Of a stretch of DNA of 46,224 bases, positions 9,701 to 16,014 are shown piece after piece (positions within the stretch are counted from its first letter, which is position 1; each line of letters opens with the position of its first letter). The translations under genes and the position numbers were made by a program. The notes beneath the pieces were generated by a model. It was given only the letters and a program-made list of their open reading frames with translations. It did not search any database and was not told where the DNA came from. This stretch comes from Candidatus Zhuqueibacterota bacterium (GTDB lineage Bacteria > Zhuqueibacterota > Zhuqueibacteria > Zhuqueibacterales > Zhuqueibacteraceae), in assembly GCA_022616415.1 (NCBI GenBank), contig JAKEEU010000240.1:1-46224 (forward strand). Reading direction: 5' to 3'.

Positions 9701-11170
9701 GATGCCTTTTAAGGTAATGGGCTTTAATTCCTTGAAGTCAAATTCATTCCTGGTATATCTGTAAGTTAATGGCCCAACATAAATCTGGCCGTTCGCGCAC
9801 AATGCCATCAAATTGGAGGCCAGCTCAACCGTGCCGCCGATGACGGCATATTCTTTCGTTTGGTCTGAACCCACGGCCCCTGCGACAACCATGCCGGTAT
9901 TAATGCCAATTTGGGTATTCAAGGGAATAGCCAAATTTTTTTTCAGATTGAATTGCTGAAGTTGATTCCGCATTTCGATGGCGGCGTTGATGGCCTTTTG
10001 CGGCGCGTTTTCGATGGCTTGGGGCGCGCCGAAGCGCACTGTGACGCAGCTCCCCATGATTTTATCAATCGTCCCGCCATACTTGTGCGCCATGGCGCCA
10101 AACATTTCAAAGCATTGGCTCATGTTTGCGGCCACTTCTTCAGGATCGAGTTTTTCCAACATCTCGGTATAACCGGAGATCTGCGCGAACATGATGGTCG
10201 CCTGGCGACGTTCAGTCTCTTTCCGTGTTTCCGGCTTTTCCCTCCGCGCAACGACGGCTTCGGGCTGCCCGCTTTCGAGAATTTTCTTCAATTTTTTCAG
10301 CTCGGACAAAAGATGCTTTGCCGATGGATAGCGGTCGTGCAGCTCCTTTTGCAAACATTTCAAGGTAACGTCTTCCAAAGCTTTCGGAACGTCGTCTCGC
10401 AGCTCGGCAGGAGGAATCGGATCTTCATTGATAATTGAATAGATGATGGCGGCTTCATATTCATGGATAAAAGGCAGTCGCGAGGTCAACATTTCATACA
10501 ACACCACACCCAACGACCAGACGTCGGTACGGTGATCGACCTCTTCCCCCCGCGCCTGCTCGGGTGACACGTAGGCCAACGTGCCCACGGTTTTCCCGGT
10601 CTTCGCCAGGCGCATTTTCCGGCCGGCAAGCTTGGCGATGCCAAAATCAATAATCTTGACGACGTCGTCTTTAGTGATGATGATATTGGCGGGCTTGATA
10701 TCTCGATGCACGATGCCATGCTGATGCGCTTTTGCCAAACCCTGCGCGATCTGTATCGCAATTTCAATCGCATCCGCCATTGGCAACCCACATGCCATGC
10801 CGAAGGGTGAAGAGCGAGGGGCGATGGGCGCGGCTCGCTCTTCGCCTTTCTCCCTTCGCTCCTCGCCCTTCGCTATTCGCTTCTTCAGCGTTTCGCCCTC
10901 ATAGTAGGCCATGGCAATAAACATCTGCCCATCTTCGGTCTCATCAATTTCGTAGATGGTACAAATGTTGGGATGATCCAGCGCCGAAGCCGCCTGTGCC
11001 TCTTGCACGAAACGCTCTTTGGCTTCTTCATCGCGGGTCAAATCCGGCGGCAAGAATTTGAGCGCGACGAAGCGTTTGAGCTTGGTATCTTCGGCTTTGT
11101 ACACCACGCCCATGCCCCCGCCGCCGAGCTTTTCGAGGATTTTGTAGTGGAAAATGGTTTGACCGATCAT
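6794..11170 (-). CDS. Ser/Thr kinase fused to pseudo-cyclase, ATPase and TPR
   Basis: A 1458-residue signalling protein. Residues 1-300 are a Hanks-type kinase: glycine loop EKLGGGGMGVVYKAED, VALKFL lysine, HRDIKPAN (Asp157), DFGIAK, SPEQ. Residues 320-505 form a class III nucleotide cyclase fold, but the catalytic positions are lost: the first metal Asp is Gln330 (FAQISGYTEML), the second is Ser374 (MGSCVTVRFG), and the usual VIGDTVNLAxR reads VIGGTVELASN. A large AAA-type ATPase follows, with Walker A GEAGIGKS at 550-557 and Walker B LVIIIEDLHWAD near 678-689, then TPR-like helices to the end. About 27 extra residues (101-127, KGEERREKGEER...) in the kinase are encoded by a hairpin repeat. 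ATG at 11170 overlaps the upstream stop at 11175, implying translational coupling. Input and substrates are unknown. Confidence 0.88.
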   Translation of the reverse strand: MIGQTIFHYKILEKLGGGGMGVVYKAEDTKLKRFVALKFLPPDLTRDEEAKERFVQEAQAASALDHPNICTIYEIDETEDGQMFIAMAYYEGETLKKRIAKGEERREKGEERAAPIAPRSSPFGMACGLPMADAIEIAIQIAQGLAKAHQHGIVHRDIKPANIIITKDDVVKIIDFGIAKLAGRKMRLAKTGKTVGTLAYVSPEQARGEEVDHRTDVWSLGVVLYEMLTSRLPFIHEYEAAIIYSIINEDPIPPAELRDDVPKALEDVTLKCLQKELHDRYPSAKHLLSELKKLKKILESGQPEAVVARREKPETRKETERRQATIMFAQISGYTEMLEKLDPEEVAANMSQCFEMFGAMAHKYGGTIDKIMGSCVTVRFGAPQAIENAPQKAINAAIEMRNQLQQFNLKKNLAIPLNTQIGINTGMVVAGAVGSDQTKEYAVIGGTVELASNLMALCANGQIYVGPLTYRYTRNEFDFKELKPITLKGIKAAVPVFELLSVREKIHRPRLGAGRMIYSKMVGREKELDKLKLHVLKAINGEGSIVSVIGEAGIGKSRLMAELRTMEDVKSATLLEGRALSIGQNLSYHPLIDILKNWANITEEDGEAEATSKLEKTIVKIHPEGVDEVLPFVATLMGMKLTAKHAERVKGIEGEAMKKLILKNMRELMMKGAELHPLVIIIEDLHWADLSSIELLESLYRLAENHRILFVNVFRPNYRETGERILQTIRKRYSRCHAEIYLEPLDDNQCAVLIRNLLKASGLPTGIRSAIANRAEGNPFFIEEVVWSFVDEGVIEPGNGKFKITEKIESVVIPATIQEVLLARIDKLDEKTKSLLKVASVIGRSFFYKILVEVAKNIEEIDERLEHLKDIQLIRERRRLEELEYFFKHALVQEVTYESILLKKRKDLHLQIANAIESVFSDRLHEFYGMLAFHYSKAANLEKAEEYLIKAGEEALKAAASSEALSYYQEALKLYLNQFGETADPGKIAMLEKNIALAFYNKGHLVEAVEHFDKALECFGESISRHKIVIVGKFLVNLLLVLKGLYWPSKKEKRIPGIRDIEVIGLYYKRGEALSTINPIRLFIDSIGVFGLLSKFDLKVIEGAAGIYAAGSVLFAGASISFSISQKFLDVSRQYINENDVKSVLKHKVFELGHNFLVGKWDRGYKIDEKLVNANLHLGELYMALGYLNSSFNVALWCGDFAYAAMLIKRISDISNTYEYDLGRLTALISRSLYQLNKGLFHDLVKYLDESSIFARKLGFGFWSILILALKTKMQIMTKDITGAEKSLTEAKRMLSESSNIPPLCRWAIFLSQFLLDVHQFKKVLLSGPSGKDAMKLREIKKAAHKCGKAAIKWSRWGVAGKLEALRLMGTLHWLETKQKKALKFWDECIKSAEPLGARPELARTYMEIGKHLLEKKSKHRGLNGISAEVYLEKARALFAEMELEWDLEELERAEQRA
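10809..10843. repeat. In-frame hairpin repeat inside kinase domain
   Basis: GAAGAGCGAG (10809-10818) pairs exactly with CTCGCTCTTC (10834-10843). Similar words (CTTCGCTCCTCGCCCTTCGC) continue to about 10890. The tract encodes the extra residues 101-127 of the kinase, which the paralogs lack. It resembles the intergenic repeats at 5110-5155 and 6711-6793. Confidence 0.6.
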
Positions 11171-11174
11171 AACC

Positions 11175-13790
11175 TTACTCCACCTCTGGATCAAAATTTT
11201 CCATCACCCAAACATCCGATTGGGTTTCAAACACATTACAAACAATGCGCTTTCCATCAGGCGTCATGGTTATGCCATCTATCCAAGAAATATTTTCAAA
11301 AGGCAACGTCACGTGAGTTTTCGCCTTATCATCACGCACAGAAATCGTCAGTATCTCGATAGGTTTTTGATCACGACTCCATGCATAAATCCACTCTCCG
11401 TCTGTCGACCACTCGATTGGAGAACAAAATCCTCTATATAAAAGAGTCTGTGATGAATCTTCAAGGGAAATCAGCCAAACACCGCGTAGACTTTTATATG
11501 CTTGATCGACTCTATTCCAGAATCCTCTATTCCAGAATACTGCGACACTTTTACCATCGGGAGAATAGCGGGGGGAAAACATCCAGCCAACGGAATCATT
11601 CTGTACAAGCGGCCTCTCTTTCATCGTTTCCGGATCGAGAACGTGAAAATTCCGATTTTCAGGCCGCGGATACAAAATATTGGATCCCGGAGACCAAGCG
11701 AAAGAAAAAAGATTCATGTTTGCTTCGCTGTGAGGAAACGAACGCGGCGTTCCACCATTGGCATTGACGATCCAGACTTTAAACTTTCCGTCCTGTGTAG
11801 AGCCAAAGGCGATTTGCCCCCCGTCGGGACTCCACGCCATGCCGGCATTATAAGAATTGAAAAAGGTGAGTTGCTGGATTTGCCCTCCCTCTGTTGGCAA
11901 CAGAAAGATATTTGCCTGGGACCGATTTCCAATACTAAAAGCAATCCGGCTCCAATCCGGTGAAATTCTTGGCCGATCTATCAGTGAGGTACCTGTGGTT
12001 AGCCTTTTGGTGTTAACGGTTTGTGTTTCGCCTTTACTTTCCAGGCTGACGAGCCATAGATTCGAGAATTCCAAGGTTCGGGTGTATAGCAAACGTTTAT
12101 TATCTTTAGAGAGAGAAAAAGAATCACCCGCCTGTAAACCAGTTTGGAGTACATAAGCCGGTGCTTGGGTTTTCCCGGTCGCAGATTCAACTTTGATTTT
12201 CATTAGCTCGCGGGTTTGGTCGTTGGAGCGTAAAAAGTAGATGGCTTCTCCGTTGAAGGACCAGCGCGGTGAAAATATGCCGACGCTGTCTTCCAGTATT
12301 TTCTGCTGTTGACTGCCATCAACTTTTATCGTCCAGATTGTATGTCGTCCCTCGTCTTCCGTTAAGAACAAAATCAAGTTACCTGAAGGCGACCAGTCAA
12401 GCTCGTGGATTTGCTTAAAGGACCCTTTTAAAAGAATAAAGGTTTTATCTCCGGTCGAACTCTTTACAAACCAGAGTTGTTTTGCACCGGTCCATGCTAA
12501 AACAATTTGAGAACCATCTGGTGACCAACTGGTGAAATCCGAAACCCATATCTGACGCACGTTTCCGCCCAACCGGGGAACAATAAGAGTTACGTCCACG
12601 GAATCAATCGGCGCTTTAAACGTCAGTTTGGTGCCATCAGGCGACCAGCGCGGACGAAGACAAAATTCAGCGTTGAATATCTCTAGGGGTTGTCCCCCAG
12701 TTAGGTCCTGAATCATCACTTGGTGTCCGCCTTTCGGCTGGTCAGTGACGTACGCGACATATTGACCATCCGGTGAAATGGCAGGATCATACGCGTTCCC
12801 GACAAACGTTATTTGTTTATGGATGGGAAAGATATGTTTGGCCGGCGGTTTATTGAGCAGATAAATGGAAATGATCATAAGCATTGCCGAAACAATCGCA
12901 AAGGCTGCGAAGATTATCTTTGTTGGCCTTGGTTTGCTTCTTTTAACTTTTTTATTTGTCGGTTTCACGAACTCTGCCGTGCTTTTCCTTTCACGCTTCA
13001 AATCCGCCAAAAGATCATCCATATGCTGATATCGTGTTTCTCGATCTTTATCCAAAGCCTTGTCTACAACCCTCTGCAATCCCTCCGAAACATCGGCTTT
13101 GTAGCGTGCCAAGGGTTTCGGCGTTTCGTTCATAATAGAATAAGCCAGGGCAGCCTCATACTCCGCCGCGAACGGTAATCGACCCGTAATCATCTCATAC
13201 AGCACGACACCGAACGACCAAATATCCGAACAATGATCTACATCTATGCCTTGCAATTGTTCAGGCGACATGTAAGCCACGGTACCCATCGTCATGCCGG
13301 TTTTAGTGAGTCGTGATTGACCGGCCAGCTTGGCCAAGCCGAAATCCATGATCTTCGCTTGCCCTTTGGGGGTGACCATGATGTTGGCCGGCTTGATGTC
13401 GCGATGCGTGATGCCCTTCTCGTGCGCGGCTTGCAGACCTTCGGAAACTTGCATGGCGATTCCCAGCGCTTCACCAAGCTTCAACGGCCCAGATTCGATT
13501 TTCTCTTTCAAGCTTTGGCCTTCGATATAAGCCATGGCGATGAAAAGCTGCCCATCGGCTTCGTCGATTTCGTGGATCGTGCAAATGTTGGGATGATCCA
13601 ACGCCGCCGCCGCTTGCGCTTCGTGAATGAATCGCGTTTTCTCGGCTTCACTCGCCATGATTGACGACGGCAGAAACTTGAGCGCGACAAAGCGTTTGAG
13701 CTTGGTGTCTTCAGCTTTGTACACCACGCCCATGCCCCCGCCGCCGAGCTTTTCGAGGATTTTGTAGTGGGAAATAGTTTGGCCAATCAT
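11175..13790 (-). CDS. Ser/Thr kinase with TM segment and PD40 beta-propeller
   Basis: An 871-residue membrane kinase. The N-terminal Hanks kinase is complete (GGGGMGVVYKAED, VALKFL, HRDIKPANIMV, DFGLAKL, MSPEQ) and covers about residues 1-270. After a basic linker (NKKVKRSKPRPTK) one transmembrane helix lies near residues 295-315 (IIFAAFAIVSAMLMIISIYLL). The outer half contains repeated WSPDG-type blades (DPAISPDGQYVAYV, PRWSPDGTKLTF, TSWSPDGSQIVLAW, MAWSPDGGQIAFGS, PRYSPDGKSVAVFW), i.e. a TolB/PD40 propeller, probably periplasmic and a ligand or protein sensor. ATG at 13790 is chosen because all paralogs start M(I/T)GxTISHYKI; the frame opens at 13808. It sits 29 bases after the hydrolase twin and overlaps the next kinase. 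Confidence 0.9.
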   Translation of the reverse strand: MIGQTISHYKILEKLGGGGMGVVYKAEDTKLKRFVALKFLPSSIMASEAEKTRFIHEAQAAAALDHPNICTIHEIDEADGQLFIAMAYIEGQSLKEKIESGPLKLGEALGIAMQVSEGLQAAHEKGITHRDIKPANIMVTPKGQAKIMDFGLAKLAGQSRLTKTGMTMGTVAYMSPEQLQGIDVDHCSDIWSFGVVLYEMITGRLPFAAEYEAALAYSIMNETPKPLARYKADVSEGLQRVVDKALDKDRETRYQHMDDLLADLKRERKSTAEFVKPTNKKVKRSKPRPTKIIFAAFAIVSAMLMIISIYLLNKPPAKHIFPIHKQITFVGNAYDPAISPDGQYVAYVTDQPKGGHQVMIQDLTGGQPLEIFNAEFCLRPRWSPDGTKLTFKAPIDSVDVTLIVPRLGGNVRQIWVSDFTSWSPDGSQIVLAWTGAKQLWFVKSSTGDKTFILLKGSFKQIHELDWSPSGNLILFLTEDEGRHTIWTIKVDGSQQQKILEDSVGIFSPRWSFNGEAIYFLRSNDQTRELMKIKVESATGKTQAPAYVLQTGLQAGDSFSLSKDNKRLLYTRTLEFSNLWLVSLESKGETQTVNTKRLTTGTSLIDRPRISPDWSRIAFSIGNRSQANIFLLPTEGGQIQQLTFFNSYNAGMAWSPDGGQIAFGSTQDGKFKVWIVNANGGTPRSFPHSEANMNLFSFAWSPGSNILYPRPENRNFHVLDPETMKERPLVQNDSVGWMFSPRYSPDGKSVAVFWNRGFWNRVDQAYKSLRGVWLISLEDSSQTLLYRGFCSPIEWSTDGEWIYAWSRDQKPIEILTISVRDDKAKTHVTLPFENISWIDGITMTPDGKRIVCNVFETQSDVWVMENFDPEVE

Positions 13791-13819
13791 AATCTTGTCT
13801 ACTACCATGAAAAGTCAGT

Positions 13820-15940
13820 TTAGGCTTGTTTTTTATCCACAGGCTTTTGAACAGGTCCCAAATAACGATCCAGCCATTCGAGAATATCCTTTCTTACCTC
13901 ATGCCCGAATAGCCCCCACATGCCATGTCCACCTGGGTAAGCTCTGTAATCCTTATCTCTGCCAGGCGTGCCCACAAGATCGAAAAAAGGTTTTTGGGAT
14001 ACATCTTCAGGGTACCAATAATCGTGTTCACCGTTGAGTAAGAGGAGTGGAATCTTCACATGAGGAGCGAAGTTGATCGGGTCTATCTCAGGAATAGTCA
14101 CGTTACCGTAAAATCCAGGAATCAGAAAGATACCCACTTTGATGCGGTTCTGCAGCCCCAGATTTATCGGCCCAACGTTTGCGCCCCAGCTTACTCCATA
14201 GTACGCGAATTTTTCGTGGTCGATATCTTCTCGGGTTTCCAGATAATCGATGGATTTTCTGAAGTCTTTTGCTAACTGAATTTGCCAATCTACATAGGCA
14301 CGTGGCTCACTGCCCATCAAAGGTGTGCCACCAACGATCTGGCGCTCATAAGATCCCTTATATACCGGGTACATAACCGCCCGGCCGCTCAGGACGATAA
14401 ATTCCCAGAAGTAATCATGCCTACCTTGCTCTCGCCCGATATTTTCACTGGGCCATGAGCGCCGCGCAATTCCTGTGGGAAAATAGACGACCGTTTGATA
14501 AGGCGGCTCAACTCCTTTAGGTAGGAACAGATAAGCAATCACGCGCTCATTTCCATAAGCGGCATCGAACGTAATCTTCTCCCGTCGCCAGAGGGCCGAA
14601 CTGTCATCGACCGACTCGACGACCGCGTTCAGATCAGTTCGATCATAAGAATACAGATTTTTTTTGTATGCCTGGAAAACTTCATTTGAAACCGGCACGA
14701 AGCTTCTGGGATCTCGATTGATAATCTTGGTTGGACGAAATACGGTTTCCGGCACGGTTTCTTTCCCGAACGGATAGCGAACACATCGAAAACCATTTTC
14801 AGGAGATCGATCCCACGGCGAACGGGCATCAGGATAGTGAGATGAATAGCTGCCTTCGCTCCAAGCACCTCCTAGAATGTACCGAAAGTTTCCTGAATCA
14901 TCTGTCGCATTCCAACACCATTCCTTGACGTTGCCGGCAATGTCGTAAAGCCCGTAAAGCCCGATACCCGGATGGCTTCCAACTGGTGCCGTCCCTTTGC
15001 CCCTGTAGTTGCTAAAAGGAACGAAGACTCCAGCATCATCACTCTCTCGGGCAGCCCCGGACCAATGGTAGACCGTCGGTATACTTTTTTTTGCGAACTC
15101 GGCGTAGGCGGCAGCCTCATACCAACTAACGCCGGAGACCGGATGATTCCCTTTTTCTACCGGATAAGTGCCCCCTTCCCATGTTGAAGGTCCCGGTTGA
15201 CCGGTGTTATCACGAAACGCAGATATGGCCTCATTCCATGAAATGGTCTCACTGTGCTTTATGAATTCGTGCTTCCAATAATCACGCGTTTGATATCCCC
15301 CAGCATCGACAAACTTCTTATACTGCTCATTTGTGACTTCATATTTATCAATATAATACTCTGGAGCCTGAACCTTTTCTTTGAGTATGTCAACAGCCTG
15401 CCAGACGAGGCCAGCTATTTCTACTAGACGCTTCGCTGGTGGTATCCTAGCCATGCCTGGCGGGAGGCTGCCTTCCTTATCCAAAACGACATTAACTGAA
15501 TCAATCGGTCCAGAAGCGGTTTCAGGAGTTGCCAAAACGGTTTCGACAGTTTCAAATCCTTCTTTCTGTATTTTAAATCGAAAAGCACCGATCGGAAACC
15601 GCATATTCAAAAGTGGAGACCGGCCAAGATGCTTCCAGTCGCTCTCGATTGCCCTATAATCTTTGTAGAAGAGATCAGCCCCAGGGGGTTCTGTTGTAAT
15701 CGTATAATTGGTGGACATGCGAGGCCAAAGCGCCTTGAGCAACGGATCTTTGGGGATGTACTTTTCGGCTTCCACAGCAAGGGAAAAGGCAGCGAAGTGC
15801 TTGCCCAGCGCGATAAGTCTGATAATTTCCGTCAGTGCCTCCTCTTTTGCCCACCTGGTTTTGGGGGTGCGATTGAAAAACCATATCAGCACAAGAATAA
15901 TGGCAAGCGCCGGGATAGAAATAGCTAATGTTTTCTTCAT
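13820..15940 (-). CDS. Kinase-less twin: FGE-sulfatase-like plus alpha/beta hydrolase
   Basis: A 706-residue protein matching the C-terminal two-thirds of the upstream kinase-hydrolase (16015-18915) but lacking the kinase. It starts with a membrane anchor (MKKTLAISIPALAIILVLIWFF). A PEGA-like segment follows (TTEPPGADLFYKDY), then an FGE-sulfatase/SUMF1-like domain (YYIDKYEVTNEQYKKFVDAGGY, PVSGVSWYEAAAYAEF, DIAGNVKEWCWN). The C-terminal domain is an alpha/beta hydrolase with nucleophile motif GVSWGA, acid in LLLNGEHDYW and histidine in YPGGHGMWG. The FGE-like domain has no cysteine in the GAWSEGSYSSHYPDARSPW stretch where formylglycine-generating enzymes carry catalytic cysteines. A binding role is therefore more likely than sulfatase maturation. 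ATG at 15940 follows AAGGAGG with good spacing. Confidence 0.88.
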   Translation of the reverse strand: MKKTLAISIPALAIILVLIWFFNRTPKTRWAKEEALTEIIRLIALGKHFAAFSLAVEAEKYIPKDPLLKALWPRMSTNYTITTEPPGADLFYKDYRAIESDWKHLGRSPLLNMRFPIGAFRFKIQKEGFETVETVLATPETASGPIDSVNVVLDKEGSLPPGMARIPPAKRLVEIAGLVWQAVDILKEKVQAPEYYIDKYEVTNEQYKKFVDAGGYQTRDYWKHEFIKHSETISWNEAISAFRDNTGQPGPSTWEGGTYPVEKGNHPVSGVSWYEAAAYAEFAKKSIPTVYHWSGAARESDDAGVFVPFSNYRGKGTAPVGSHPGIGLYGLYDIAGNVKEWCWNATDDSGNFRYILGGAWSEGSYSSHYPDARSPWDRSPENGFRCVRYPFGKETVPETVFRPTKIINRDPRSFVPVSNEVFQAYKKNLYSYDRTDLNAVVESVDDSSALWRREKITFDAAYGNERVIAYLFLPKGVEPPYQTVVYFPTGIARRSWPSENIGREQGRHDYFWEFIVLSGRAVMYPVYKGSYERQIVGGTPLMGSEPRAYVDWQIQLAKDFRKSIDYLETREDIDHEKFAYYGVSWGANVGPINLGLQNRIKVGIFLIPGFYGNVTIPEIDPINFAPHVKIPLLLLNGEHDYWYPEDVSQKPFFDLVGTPGRDKDYRAYPGGHGMWGLFGHEVRKDILEWLDRYLGPVQKPVDKKQA

Positions 15941-16014
15941 TTTATTTCCTCCTTTCAAATGTTAAACAGGCGGTTTATATTCGCCTTTTTTGAAATTTCG
16001 ACCAATTGCCATTG

